Below, in pieces: positions 1-8,861 of a stretch of DNA of 64,000 nucleotides. The first letter of the stretch is position 1. Every line of letters starts with the position of its first letter. Origin of the DNA: an uncultured Carboxylicivirga sp. (GTDB lineage Bacteria; Bacteroidota; Bacteroidia; Bacteroidales; Marinilabiliaceae); contig CANNEA010000004.1 in NCBI GenBank assembly GCA_947503525.1, positions 434,001 through 498,000 on the forward strand. Reading direction: 5' to 3'. A program made the translations under genes and the position numbers. The notes under the pieces are model-generated. The model worked only from the letters and a program-made list of their open reading frames with translations, was not told the DNA's origin and did not search any database.

Positions 1-264
1 CGTCAATGCTTTCAATTCAGGAATCAGACTTTTTTTTATGTGCATCTCATGCCCATAGGCCAAACCATCAGCACTGACTGAACAATAGGCAACAGTTGTC
101 ATTGCAACACCACCTTTAGCCATATCACTATGATGTTTAACTAAGGCTTCAGTCACCCTCCCATCCTGCGACATGCCTTCAAAACATCCAGCTTTAATTA
201 TCCTATTTTTTAAAATAAGATGGCCGAGTTTTGCCTTTGACAGAGCCTTTTGTGATGGATTCAT
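1..264 (-). CDS. NADH:flavin oxidoreductase / old yellow enzyme family, N-terminal fragment
   Basis: Cut by the left edge: 88 codons are readable, from the ATG at 264-262 running off the window at position 1. The segment NRIIKAGCFEGMSQDGRVTE followed by LVKHHSDMAKGGVAMTTVAY is the start of the FMN-binding TIM barrel of the old yellow enzyme family (NADH:flavin oxidoreductase / 2-enoate reductase type), which reduces activated C=C bonds. The catalytic and substrate-binding residues lie outside the window, so the substrate cannot be called. The gene for a small membrane protein lies 6 bases upstream on the same strand, so the two are probably co-transcribed. The family assignment is fairly secure. 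Confidence 0.8.
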   Translation of the reverse strand, partial: MNPSQKALSKAKLGHLILKNRIIKAGCFEGMSQDGRVTEALVKHHSDMAKGGVAMTTVAYCSVSADGLAYGHEMHIKKSLIPELKALT

Positions 265-270
265 TTGATC

Positions 271-705
271 TTATTTTAATGATGAATTTTCTTCTTGCAA
301 TGCAAGTTCACCATATTGTCTTCTTTTTCTTATTCCCCATACAAGCGTAACCGGTATAATAGTTAATGTGGGAAGTGTTGATTCAAAAGGTTTTGCTGTG
401 CCTTTAAGCATGTGGATATTATAGGTTAAAAATAAGGTAATTAGCGATGGAACCGCTGCTGAAAGAACGATTGCCCAAAGCTTAGATTTTATTCGGGTTG
501 CTATATATTCACATAACTTCATAAATGAACCGCCCAAAAAGAAAGTGTAAACAGCCTGTTTACCGGCTGCTACAAAAGCATTATCGGCATGAACTGAGGC
601 ATTGTAATTAATTCGATAAACCACAAGCCCCATAACAAGCGCACCCGCAAGCCCCATCTTAAAATCAATAAATTGACTGAACTTATTCGTTATTCGTTTT
701 ATCAT
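271..705 (-). CDS. small multi-pass membrane protein, unknown function
   Basis: A 144-residue protein not recognised as a named family. Hydrophobic stretches near residues 17-31, 49-62, 75-95 and 110-125 suggest four membrane segments, with a basic N-terminus (KRITNK) and a short charged tail. It starts at an ATG and ends 6 bases before the old-yellow-enzyme gene, so it is probably the first gene of a two-gene operon. This could make it a membrane partner of the reductase, but nothing in the sequence proves that. The coding call rests on length, a hydrophobicity pattern typical of real membrane proteins, and tight spacing. Confidence 0.65.
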   Translation of the reverse strand: MIKRITNKFSQFIDFKMGLAGALVMGLVVYRINYNASVHADNAFVAAGKQAVYTFFLGGSFMKLCEYIATRIKSKLWAIVLSAAVPSLITLFLTYNIHMLKGTAKPFESTLPTLTIIPVTLVWGIRKRRQYGELALQEENSSLK

Positions 706-877
706 AATGGAACAAATCTCAAAAAATATAAAACCACTTGTCTACTTAGATTGCTTAAAGCAATGAAGATACACATTATTAATATATCCTTTTGTAACCC
801 TTATTGGTTATTGAACGACGAAGTTTTAAGTCGTAAATTGACAAAAATTAATTAAAGCCATTTTAATTTGGTCAGGT

Positions 878-1858
878 ATGAAAAAAACACTTCTGATTCT
901 TTTTATTATTACATCTTTTAATACAAAAGCTCAGCGCGTTAGCCCATTTCAGTCAGGATCATACTATCCTTCCATCTTAAGTTTAAGAGATTATGCGGCA
1001 CCTCCTCCCGGGCTTATTTTTGCCGATTACAACCTTTGGTTTAATTCCGGAAGTATATACGATAAGGACGGAAATAAAGTTGAACTTGGTAATTCATTTG
1101 AAAACTCTCCATTGGATGAAATTTCTGTTGATCCGAATATTTCAAGTTACACCAATATGTTTTTGATCTATTATGTTTCAAGGTTTAAAATATTTGGCGC
1201 AAGATATATGGCTTCGGTAAGTCCAATGTACCTTTCTATGAAATACGATGTAAAAGTAGAATACAATGGAAATACACAAACAGAATCCAATAAAATTTCC
1301 GGCTTAGGTGATTTGGCACTAATGCCTGTTGGCTTAAGTTGGGCCAGTCAAAAAATGGATTATAGTTTTTTATATACAATGTATATTCCAACCGGCAGAT
1401 ATACCACTGGTGCTGATGATAATTTGGGAACAGGCTATTGGACGCATCAACTGCAAACTCCAGTTTATTTTTATGCCATGCAACAAGCTACGGCCTTAGC
1501 AGTAATACCAACGATAGAGTTTAGTGGCCAAATAAAGGATGCGGATGTTAACCCTGGTAATCGCTTCTCTCTGGAGTATGGAATAAGTCAATATTTATCT
1601 GATCAACTGGAAGTGGAATTAATGAATGGACATAATTGGCAGATAACGGATGATAAAGGTTCGGATGAATGCTGGGCCAATAATTATGATAGCAAGAATA
1701 CATTTAGCACAGGAATAAATTATTGGATAATTGATAAACTTCAACTTCGAGGAAAGTTCCTTCAGGACTACGGTGTAAAACAAAGGTTTAAAAACCAAAT
1801 TTGGCATTTTAGCCTGTTATATGTTCCTGGTCTATTATCAGAAAAAGAGAAAAACTAA
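878..1858 (+). CDS. MetA/SphA-like outer-membrane protein (phenol-degradation MetA family)
   Basis: 326 residues with a cleavable signal peptide (cleavage near TKAQR, residue 19) and alternating aromatic/polar strands typical of a beta-barrel. The segment around residues 165-270 (YIPTGRYTTGADDNLGTGYW, then barrel strands ending NGHNWQITDD) matches the MetA-pathway-of-phenol-degradation/SphA-like family. These are outer-membrane proteins thought to pass hydrophobic or aromatic compounds, though many members are uncharacterised. The gene stands alone, with a 122-base gap before the M48 protease gene. The substrate is unknown. The nearby old yellow enzyme is compatible with metabolism of hydrophobic compounds but that link is inference. 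Confidence 0.7.
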   Translation: MKKTLLILFIITSFNTKAQRVSPFQSGSYYPSILSLRDYAAPPPGLIFADYNLWFNSGSIYDKDGNKVELGNSFENSPLDEISVDPNISSYTNMFLIYYVSRFKIFGARYMASVSPMYLSMKYDVKVEYNGNTQTESNKISGLGDLALMPVGLSWASQKMDYSFLYTMYIPTGRYTTGADDNLGTGYWTHQLQTPVYFYAMQQATALAVIPTIEFSGQIKDADVNPGNRFSLEYGISQYLSDQLEVELMNGHNWQITDDKGSDECWANNYDSKNTFSTGINYWIIDKLQLRGKFLQDYGVKQRFKNQIWHFSLLYVPGLLSEKEKN

Positions 1859-1980
1859 AATAAAACTCGTGATATAAACCAATACTTATTACAGCTGTAT
1901 TGGTAGCAACACCTTATTAAATGACACATCAAATACAGTCTCCTAATTTATAAACACACATATATAATACTAAAATAACT

Positions 1981-3426
1981 ATGAAAACAATAATGATAAA
2001 TAAAAAATGGATTGGCCTAATTTTCTTCTTACTTCTATTAGGCTCCAATCACTCGGTAGGACAAAGCATTGAATTAGACAAAAAGCTTGGAGCCGAAAAT
2101 GCAGAAATGGTTAAGATATTTTTTGGTCTATATCAGGATGAAGAAATGACTAATTACGTGAAAGAAATTGGGGAACGTCTTGTCGCAAAATTGGATAAGA
2201 ATCCCTTTGAATTTCAATTTCACATTGCGGATGATCCTCTGCCAAACGCCTTTGCCTTACCCGGTGGCTACATTTATGTGACGCGTGGCATTTTATCTCT
2301 TGCAAAAACCGAAGATGAATTGGCCTGCGTAATGGCTCACGAAATAATACATGTCACAGAGCGTCATTCGATAAAACAAATGCGAAGCAGTATAATACCA
2401 AGTTTGCTTGAAGTACCAGGGGCGATTGTAGGAACTGTAGTTAGTGATGATTTAGGTTCGCTTATCAATTCTCCAATTAATACCACCAGCAGTTTGTTTT
2501 TATCCTCATATAGCCGTAAACATGAAACCGAATCGGATACCAAGGGTATTGAGCTAGCCAGTAAAGCAGGATATGATCCTACTGCCATGGGTGATATTCT
2601 TGCGAGACTTTCAGATGCTGTTGAAGTTTTAACCAATGAAAAAGAGAAAAAAAGCTACTTTGATGATCATCCATATACTCCAAACCGAGTAAAGAAAATA
2701 AATAAGGTATCAACTGGTTTAGCCTGGGATGAAAGCCCTAAACTCTCAGATTCCTTTCCAATGCCCTTTGATGGGATGATTTTTGGTGCTAACCCCAAAA
2801 AAGGGATCTTTAAAGGTCAAACTTTTCTCCATCCTGATCTTGGCTTCACCATTACATTTCCTGACGGATGGCATACATCAAATCAGCCAACTTCGGTTAA
2901 TGCCATTCATGAAGATCGACGGGCTGGAATGTTTCTTGGATTGGAAGCCCCAGGCAAGGCTCCAGAGGAATATGCCAAAGCATTTGAGAATGAAATTAGA
3001 AAACAGCATAAAGCTAGTCCTTATCGCTCTGAATCAAGAGTTGTGAATAGTCACGAAGGCTATATCGTTTCGATGGAAGATAATACAGGAAACGAAACCA
3101 TGTATATTCATATTTTATGGGTTAAGGTTGATGGACTCATTTTTAAGTTAATTGGTTTTGCTCCAAGAACTCTTGAATCTGAATTAAAAGAATCCGCATT
3201 AAGTTTGCGCACGCTTACATCCAGCGAAAGAAAGAACGTTGAAATGCGAACAATGAAAATTGTAAGAGCTAAAGAAAATGAAACCGTAAAAGAACTGATC
3301 GCACGAAGCAATAATGTATTAAAAATTGATGTAGTTAATGTAATTAATGATTTAGAGAAAGATGCCAAACTAAAAGAAAATGAAGCAATCAAAATTGCAG
3401 TCAATGAATTATATTCAAACAATTAA
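1981..3426 (+). CDS. M48 family zinc metalloprotease with C-terminal accessory domain
   Basis: 481 residues. A signal peptide or N-terminal anchor covers residues 10-28. The peptidase core carries HEIIH (His120 and His124 zinc ligands, Glu121 catalytic) and, about 60 residues later, the RKHETESD stretch (179-186), where the M48 third zinc ligand lies. It belongs to the BepA/YcaL-like periplasmic group, which degrades or chaperones outer-membrane proteins. Beyond residue 265 is an extra region: a beta-rich segment starting HPDLGFTITFPDGWH, then residues 405-475 that resemble a divergent LysM-like fold (IVRAKENETVKELIARSNNV). BepA instead ends in TPR repeats, so this protein probably acts in the periplasm on a different partner. 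The AI-2E-family permease gene follows 40 bases later. Confidence 0.88.
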   Translation: MKTIMINKKWIGLIFFLLLLGSNHSVGQSIELDKKLGAENAEMVKIFFGLYQDEEMTNYVKEIGERLVAKLDKNPFEFQFHIADDPLPNAFALPGGYIYVTRGILSLAKTEDELACVMAHEIIHVTERHSIKQMRSSIIPSLLEVPGAIVGTVVSDDLGSLINSPINTTSSLFLSSYSRKHETESDTKGIELASKAGYDPTAMGDILARLSDAVEVLTNEKEKKSYFDDHPYTPNRVKKINKVSTGLAWDESPKLSDSFPMPFDGMIFGANPKKGIFKGQTFLHPDLGFTITFPDGWHTSNQPTSVNAIHEDRRAGMFLGLEAPGKAPEEYAKAFENEIRKQHKASPYRSESRVVNSHEGYIVSMEDNTGNETMYIHILWVKVDGLIFKLIGFAPRTLESELKESALSLRTLTSSERKNVEMRTMKIVRAKENETVKELIARSNNVLKIDVVNVINDLEKDAKLKENEAIKIAVNELYSNN

Positions 3427-3466
3427 TTAAATTTAAGTCAATTTTAATTTCAAAGTATACTTTTTC

Positions 3467-4543
3467 ATGAACCAGGACTCTTTAATCCCTAAAGCCACAG
3501 CGTCTTCAATTTTTCATGCTTTAGGTATTTGCGCACTAATTATTGCAGGGCTTATGTTTCTGGAAGGTATACTTAAACCTATTATAATTGCTTTTTTTGC
3601 AACATTTATTTTATCCCAAATCAAGCTTTTAATTCAGAAGATTAAAATTAGAGGAAAGCAAATTCCTTCCGGATTAAGCAGCATATTAGCCTTATTACTT
3701 ATAAGTGCATTAATTGTGGCCATTTCTGAAATTCTTATGGTGAACATTGAAGGTATAACAAAACAATTACCTGGTGACATAGATAATTTGCGTGCCAAAA
3801 TATCAAATTCCAATGCCGTTTTATTGGATGCAAAATATTCAAGGCATATTCAGGACTGGGTCTTTGGTCTTAATTATACGGAAATAATAAGGTCATTATT
3901 AAGTTCTTTCTCAAATGTAATTGCAACTTCTGCAATTGTAGTTGTTTATGTCATCTTCTTCCTATTGGAGGGGTCAAGACATAAGCTTAAAATTGAGAAA
4001 CTATTTCCAGGCAAAGGAAAAAAATACAATCGATTTCAAGCCAACATAAGCAGTATTGCTAATTCTATTCGCTCTTACATCTGGTCAAAAACACTAATTA
4101 GTTTATTTACCGGAGGTATAAGTTTTGTCATTCTATTAATTATGAATGTTGATTACGCCTTTTTATGGTCGTTTTTAATATTTGTCTTTAACTTCATACC
4201 ATATATCGGTCCATTAATTTCATCCTTGCTTCCTGCTATTTTTGCCATGTTAACTAAGGCCGATGTCATGCAACTCCTATATGTATTTGCAGCTATGGAA
4301 GGGGTGCAAATAGTTTTGGGCAATTTCATAGAACCTAAAATAATGGGCAAAGGATCCAACATGGGACCTGTTGCTGTTATTGTTGCTTTAGCGTTTTGGG
4401 GAATGGTTTGGGATATTACCGGAATGCTCTTAGCGGTGCCAATAACCTCTTTGATTGTAATAATAGCCAGTCAATATTCGTCAACTCGTTTTATTGCTGT
4501 TTTATTATCAGAAAAAGGAGATATTGAAGAGTTTAAGGATTAA
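3467..4543 (+). CDS. AI-2E/PerM family permease
   Basis: 358 residues. Paired hydrophobic segments lie at residues 14-45, 63-85 and 145-170, and a dense cluster at 205-345 includes the conserved region FNFIPYIGPLISSLLPAIFA, a hallmark of the AI-2E transporter (UPF0118/PerM) superfamily. Members are inner-membrane transporters; only some export the quorum signal AI-2, while others are sodium/proton antiporters or unassigned. This copy has the usual family length. It follows the M48 protease by 40 bases and precedes a small membrane protein gene by 38 bases, so the three may form one transcription unit. The substrate is not predictable from sequence. Confidence 0.88.
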   Translation: MNQDSLIPKATASSIFHALGICALIIAGLMFLEGILKPIIIAFFATFILSQIKLLIQKIKIRGKQIPSGLSSILALLLISALIVAISEILMVNIEGITKQLPGDIDNLRAKISNSNAVLLDAKYSRHIQDWVFGLNYTEIIRSLLSSFSNVIATSAIVVVYVIFFLLEGSRHKLKIEKLFPGKGKKYNRFQANISSIANSIRSYIWSKTLISLFTGGISFVILLIMNVDYAFLWSFLIFVFNFIPYIGPLISSLLPAIFAMLTKADVMQLLYVFAAMEGVQIVLGNFIEPKIMGKGSNMGPVAVIVALAFWGMVWDITGMLLAVPITSLIVIIASQYSSTRFIAVLLSEKGDIEEFKD

Positions 4544-4581
4544 CTTGTAGAGGTATTTATATAAAACCAAACTGTATTTTA

Positions 4582-5097
4582 ATGATTAAAAAATCGGTGC
4601 TAATTAGCGAAGCGAAAGAAGTATTCTCCATTTCGCTTTTCTTTTTTATTTGTTTCTCACTTTTTGTAATACTAAAAAAACTATTTCTCGCAGAATATCA
4701 GATAGAATATTATGGATTCTTAACCGCTGCTTTTGGAGGATTAGTGTTGGGTAAAGTGGTACTTATTTTCGACAAGCTAAAATTAACTAAGCAATTAGAC
4801 CATTTGGCCTGCATCTACAGGGTGTTTTTCCGCAGTTTTATTTACTTATTCGGATATATATCTTTCACGTTTTTGGAACATGCTGTTTTGGGATTATTCC
4901 ACTCTCAAAGAATATGGATATCCTGTGTGCACAATGCAGAAAATCTCACTTCCATTCAAGGTCTGATCAGTTTGGCTCTTCTATTTATAACCTTTCTTAT
5001 TTTTAACTTTTTTTGGGTGATAAGATCTTATTTGGGTCCCAAAACCTTAACGGCCTTATTCTTTAAGAAAGGGTTCATTAATAATAACAAAATGTAG
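4582..5097 (+). CDS. four-pass membrane protein, unknown function
   Basis: 171 residues, no family recognised. Hydrophobic segments at about 16-34, 42-62, 83-105 and 126-148 suggest four membrane passes, with a lysine-rich, asparagine-rich tail. The gene sits 38 bases after the AI-2E-family permease on the same strand, so co-transcription is likely and it may be an accessory membrane protein. It converges with the beta-barrel gene on the other strand, leaving a gap of only 32 bases. No catalytic motif is visible. Confidence 0.6.
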   Translation: MIKKSVLISEAKEVFSISLFFFICFSLFVILKKLFLAEYQIEYYGFLTAAFGGLVLGKVVLIFDKLKLTKQLDHLACIYRVFFRSFIYLFGYISFTFLEHAVLGLFHSQRIWISCVHNAENLTSIQGLISLALLFITFLIFNFFWVIRSYLGPKTLTALFFKKGFINNNKM

Positions 5098-5129
5098 TTC
5101 ATCCCCTATTATAGCTTAGTGAAAACAAA

Positions 5130-5999
5130 TTAAAAGGAATAATGGGCGAAGAACACTATTCCAGAAAGGTGGTAAGCAATATCTCCATCAAATCCTAAAC
5201 CTAAGCCAGCATCTTTATCTCTTGCTTTTACATCAATATTAAAGCTATTATAGCCAAGTCCAAGTCCAAAATTATTTAAGATATAATACTCAAGCAAAAG
5301 ATTAATATCAATCATATTGCCCTTGTATGAATCAAGTTCGAGGTAAAAGAAATTCATATCATTTTTCAGCATCCATTTTTTGGTTAGATACACACTACTC
5401 CCAACACCAATAACCGGTAATGGAGCAACCAGATCTGCCAATTGCTTTTCGTCAAACTCAATTACCCTTCTTTCCACTTTTAGATCCATTGGCATAATAT
5501 ATAAGCCTCCAGCCAAATATAAATCTAAACGTTCATCATGAATTAAACTATATCGATAGGAGAGTTTACTCACGTTTAAGGCAAACCGTGTACTTAAACT
5601 TGAACCTGCCGGATAATAATTATCTCCAATTTCTAAATCATTTTCCAAGATTTTAGTTGCAGTACGAGTTAACTGAAAAACTGACAGATGCAGTGCATGT
5701 CTGTTTGTTTGAGAAAACCGATAATTAAAAGTGAACATTCCGGTTATAGAAGTAGTATTCAAACCCAAAGCATCCTCCACGTCAACATCAACCCCAATAC
5801 CTGAACCTGATCTATTTAATCGTAAGCTACTGCTAGTATTTGCTAAATAACCGCCAAGTTCGAACCTAAACTTTTGCCATGACTGCTTGACTATACTATC
5901 GTTTGTATTTTGTGCAATTAAATTACTCGGAAAGGTTCCGCAACTTAATAATACAAAAAGTACAATTATTGAAAAATAACTATTTTTTATCTTATTCAT
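5130..5999 (-). CDS. outer-membrane beta-barrel protein, unknown function
   Basis: 289 residues with a lipoprotein-like N-terminus (hydrophobic core then LLSCGTF, Cys20). The rest is alternating hydrophobic/polar strands rich in Tyr, Gly and Asn, ending in a terminal aromatic (FFAHYSF), the usual Bam recognition signature. No named family was recognised; the overall look is of an OmpW/OprF-sized barrel of 8-10 strands. A lipobox followed directly by a barrel is odd, so the Cys may instead lie inside a normal signal peptide with cleavage near LIAQN (residue 30). A TAnnTTTG-type promoter lies about 50 bases upstream of the start. Confidence 0.6.
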   Translation of the reverse strand: MNKIKNSYFSIIVLFVLLSCGTFPSNLIAQNTNDSIVKQSWQKFRFELGGYLANTSSSLRLNRSGSGIGVDVDVEDALGLNTTSITGMFTFNYRFSQTNRHALHLSVFQLTRTATKILENDLEIGDNYYPAGSSLSTRFALNVSKLSYRYSLIHDERLDLYLAGGLYIMPMDLKVERRVIEFDEKQLADLVAPLPVIGVGSSVYLTKKWMLKNDMNFFYLELDSYKGNMIDINLLLEYYILNNFGLGLGYNSFNIDVKARDKDAGLGLGFDGDIAYHLSGIVFFAHYSF

Positions 6000-6047
6000 T
6001 TTCTGGATCAGGCTATGTATGAACTATAAGATTTAAATGGATAATTT

Positions 6048-6055
6048 CAAACCTA
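6048..6055 (-). promoter_or_regulatory. Bacteroidota -7 promoter element
   Basis: On the minus strand this reads TAGGTTTG, a match to the Bacteroidota consensus TAnnTTTG. It lies about 50 bases upstream of the start of the 5130-5999 barrel gene. No good TTTG -33 box is visible at the right spacing, so this is a moderate call. Confidence 0.4.
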
Positions 6056-6098
6056 TCAAAGCCATTTAAATCATGTTCAATTTACGAAATAATTACGA

Positions 6099-7232
6099 CT
6101 ACCTCATCCAGGCATGGCCTGCAACAATATAAAAACCAAAATCATCATTGCTCCAGGCGAAATCCATACCCATTCTTAAGCCAAGTAATCGCGCCAGTTG
6201 ATACCTAAAGCCTGTCCCAACATTTCTAACTGATTTTCCCTTTGAAAATAATTCAATATTTTCATACGCATTGGCCATTCCGGTAAATGCTTTTAAGTAC
6301 CAACGTTTATACACATTAGCGGTAAATTCGGCCTCAAACAACTGAACATGATTATTCTGATATTTCATCAGGGGTACCCCGCGCATATCTGCAAATGGTT
6401 TTGCCCAAAAAGGAGTATCTCCAAAGGCGTGACGAGAATCATATCTTATACCCAGATTAAGCACCTTTGACATTGGCATAAATCCAATAAAACCAGCCTC
6501 TAAACGACCATACAATGCTTCTCCTCCTAACCATGTATCACTGTAGGTAGTATTGAGATACGCAAACATTCCCTTAGTTGGAGTAAACACATTATTTCTA
6601 ATATCATAATCAAGTAATAAACTTAATTCACTTAAATTATTGTCAACATGTATACCATTGAATCCGGGAATATCAATGGGTAAGTCAAAAACATTATCTG
6701 TATTGACATAGATGTATTTACCGCCAATAAAAAAATCTGACGAAGCAATCCTGAATTTCAGCTGTTGCAGTAGAAACCACGAATCCATGTTCATCTTGAT
6801 TCCATCATCTAATATCAAACCAGGCCCATAATATTTTATATTAACATCCACTTTAAAAAGTGCACCTAAATATCTGATGTTATCATCTTTCCAAAAACCG
6901 GCATGAAAACCACCTAAGCCCCATGTTCCATTATCCGTACCTCCTCCAAAAAGTCCTGACACACTAGGCGGTCCTTCGCTTTCCATATATGAAGAATGAA
7001 AAAACATAATGGCAGCCGCAGCTCCAAAACCAAGTGCAGGCTCTGTAATAACCATTGGAACGGGTAAAAAACCCTTTTTTTGAAGTAACCAATTACTAAT
7101 ATCTATGGCATTATCAGTACTATCTCGGAACACACTCATTTTTGACTGCGAGAAAGTCAATAATGTAGAAAACAAAAAAGATAGAAGAATTAAAAACACC
7201 CGTGAGGTGAAGAGTTTTATATTGTTACTCAT
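6099..7232 (-). CDS. Omp85/BamA-type surface-antigen barrel protein without POTRA domains
   Basis: 377 residues from the ATG at 7232; the reading frame can be extended four codons to a TTG, but the ATG gives a normal signal peptide (MSNNIKLFTSRVFLILLSF). The mature part opens with FLPVPMVITEPALGFGAAAA, the start typical of stand-alone surface-antigen (D15/Omp85 C-terminal) barrels, and continues with long amphipathic strands to a C-terminal FYIVAGHAW region. At this length there is room for the 16-strand barrel but no POTRA repeats. Such short Omp85-like proteins occur widely in Bacteroidota and are mostly uncharacterised; they may export or anchor a partner. The barrel gene downstream on the same strand begins 99 bases away. 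Confidence 0.7.
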   Translation of the reverse strand: MSNNIKLFTSRVFLILLSFLFSTLLTFSQSKMSVFRDSTDNAIDISNWLLQKKGFLPVPMVITEPALGFGAAAAIMFFHSSYMESEGPPSVSGLFGGGTDNGTWGLGGFHAGFWKDDNIRYLGALFKVDVNIKYYGPGLILDDGIKMNMDSWFLLQQLKFRIASSDFFIGGKYIYVNTDNVFDLPIDIPGFNGIHVDNNLSELSLLLDYDIRNNVFTPTKGMFAYLNTTYSDTWLGGEALYGRLEAGFIGFMPMSKVLNLGIRYDSRHAFGDTPFWAKPFADMRGVPLMKYQNNHVQLFEAEFTANVYKRWYLKAFTGMANAYENIELFSKGKSVRNVGTGFRYQLARLLGLRMGMDFAWSNDDFGFYIVAGHAWMR

Positions 7233-7650
7233 ATATTCATTCAAATTACTTAATAAAGCTAAAAAGCTTCTTCGATTCCAAAATACACACCGCTATTACC
7301 ATCTTGTCCTATTCCCAAGTCAACACGTAAGTTAACACGATGTTCTCTATTAAACAAAAATCGTATTGGTGTCGCCCTAATTATGAGCATCAAACATCAC
7401 GATAAATGTTAAATGGCCCAAATGATGAACAACATCCATTGCTGAACTTCACATTGACAAGTACAAGTTAATACTCTTTTTCCATTAATATGAAGAACTT
7501 AATCGCAAAAAAACACTTATAACTACTAGGTGTAATAGATTGCTTATGTGATGCACCAAAACTAACTTGGCATCTTAAAATCCGAATTCAAAATACTCTA
7601 CCACTTCCAGAAACACACCCTTAGGATACTACACAACTACATTTGAGCGC
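7233..7650. other. intergenic stretch, nothing recognisable
   Basis: About 420 bases between the Omp85-like gene and the glycine-zipper gene. No open frame with protein-like composition, RNA gene or repeat was recognised on either strand. It probably holds the promoter of the Omp85-like gene, but no clean TAnnTTTG element was found. Confidence 0.5.
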
Positions 7651-7689
7651 AAAAAAAAGAGACTCCCAAATTATATTGAAAGTCTCTTT
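7651..7689 (-). terminator. intrinsic terminator of the glycine-zipper gene
   Basis: On the minus strand AAAGAGACT pairs with AGTCTCTTT (9 bp, 16-base loop) and runs into eight T residues. It lies 18 bases past the stop codon of the 7707-8228 gene. Confidence 0.75.
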
Positions 7690-7706
7690 AGTATTCTTAT
7701 TCGATA

Positions 7707-8228
7707 CTACTTCACCGTATATCCTTTACCTTCCATACATGCAGAAAACGCCTTCTTAAAATCAACCAGCATCTTTTGGTTAGCCGCCGCTGCTTCTTTA
7801 TTATTATGTTGTTGTTCCATTTCATCACCAACAACTTTCGCCCTTCTACCTCTCAATCCTCCGGCTGTAGCTCCAATTGCAGCTCCTTTTCCGGCATCGC
7901 CGGCAATTGCTCCAATAGCAGCACCGGCAGCCGCGCCTCTTGCTGCGCCTCTAACAGCTGTTCCGTCAGCTGATCTGTCAACTTTTTCAGCCTCTACCGT
8001 TGCAGGTTTAATTGGATTATAACCTGTTTGTTCAACAGCCCAATTGTAGCATGCCAGTTCATCAGCTTCTTGTTGCTTTTTATCCTGATCTTTGGATGGA
8101 AATACATACAATTCCAAACTCTTTGCAATAGCTGGATTAGCCTCTGCAGGTGCCGTTTCCTGACTTTGAGCTGTAAACATCAAATTTGCAGCAACAAATA
8201 CAAGTCCAGATAATATTACTTTTTTCAT
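7707..8228 (-). CDS. secreted glycine-zipper protein
   Basis: 173 residues from the ATG at 8228. An upstream TTG or ATG would add about nine charged residues before the signal peptide MKKVILSGLVFVAANLMF, so the internal start is preferred. After signal cleavage near TAQSQ, a polar region leads into a glycine-zipper block (AARGAAAGAAIGAIAGDAGK, then AAIGATAGGLRGRR). Such GxxxG repeats form packed membrane-inserting helices in outer-membrane-associated proteins (Gly-zipper/YMGG-like family). The C-terminal part holds a charged helix and a conserved-looking FSACMEGKGY ending; two cysteines, in ELACYNW and SACMEG, could form a disulfide. Likely periplasmic or outer-membrane-associated. No partner is evident and the gene is monocistronic. 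Confidence 0.75.
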   Translation of the reverse strand: MKKVILSGLVFVAANLMFTAQSQETAPAEANPAIAKSLELYVFPSKDQDKKQQEADELACYNWAVEQTGYNPIKPATVEAEKVDRSADGTAVRGAARGAAAGAAIGAIAGDAGKGAAIGATAGGLRGRRAKVVGDEMEQQHNNKEAAAANQKMLVDFKKAFSACMEGKGYTVK

Positions 8229-8267
8229 ATGATTATATTTTCTTTCAATTGCCATATGGAACTCGCC

Positions 8268-8285
8268 TCCCGATAGCTATCGGGA
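8268..8285. repeat. 18-bp perfect palindrome TCCCGATAGCTATCGGGA
   Basis: Seen directly: an uninterrupted, perfectly self-complementary 18-mer in the 5' region of the glycine-zipper gene, 40 bases upstream of its start. Only one copy was noticed in this window. It could be an operator for a symmetric dimer, or one member of a genome-wide palindromic repeat family. It is not followed by a T-run, so a terminator is unlikely. Confidence 0.75.
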
Positions 8286-8341
8286 TTAGTCATCCTCGTG
8301 TATGAGAAGTAATCTCACATGGCTCGTTTCATATTATTATT

Positions 8342-8833
8342 TTAATAAGTGTCTTCTAACTGCTGCAAAGCATCTAAGACATTGTAAAACGTTACACTCC
8401 TTAATATTTTACCATCTTCCAATAAATAGTTGGTATTAGCCCATATTGTTATCGGGCCTTGACCATTTCGATAAGTAATCTCTAACTCCGCCCAATTAGC
8501 AACCCAGTTACCTTTAGATAAACCAGAAGTAAATGTTATTGGAGCAATTCTGGAAGTATTATACTTTAACTTCGAATACAAATGGGTCATATTACTTTCG
8601 AAAGCCAGAAGTGCAACCTCCTTATTTATCGAATCAGAATGAGAAGGCCCATACCCCATATAGTTATCGTCCAATAAGCTTGCCATAGTTGCAATATCAT
8701 TATTTTCTACTGATTTAATGTATTTCTCAACAACGGCGACATTCTTTTTCCCAATTTCCACAGAGCTATTGTCAACATTACAGGATATTGCCAATAGCAT
8801 TAAAACACTTAAACTAAAGCCGATAATTTTCAT
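8342..8833 (-). CDS. lipoprotein with NTF2/SnoaL-like domain
   Basis: 163 residues. A short signal peptide ends in a lipobox (LAISC, Cys18), predicting a lipid-anchored envelope protein. The remainder has the length and pattern of an NTF2-like (SnoaL/DUF4440-type) cone: a helix VVEKYIKSVENNDIATMASL, then a loop with DDNYMGYGPSH and strands such as GNWVANWAELEITY. These folds bind small hydrophobic ligands or act as small enzymes; no catalytic residues can be assigned here. The gene is single, with three copies of a 12-base tandem repeat lying just upstream of its start. Confidence 0.7.
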   Translation of the reverse strand: MKIIGFSLSVLMLLAISCNVDNSSVEIGKKNVAVVEKYIKSVENNDIATMASLLDDNYMGYGPSHSDSINKEVALLAFESNMTHLYSKLKYNTSRIAPITFTSGLSKGNWVANWAELEITYRNGQGPITIWANTNYLLEDGKILRSVTFYNVLDALQQLEDTY

Positions 8834-8861
8834 TTTAATGCTTTTAGGTTATACATTATAT

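Noticed and set aside
673-855. 60-codon open frame on the plus strand
   Set aside because: Starts inside the antisense of the 271-705 gene; no protein-like composition.
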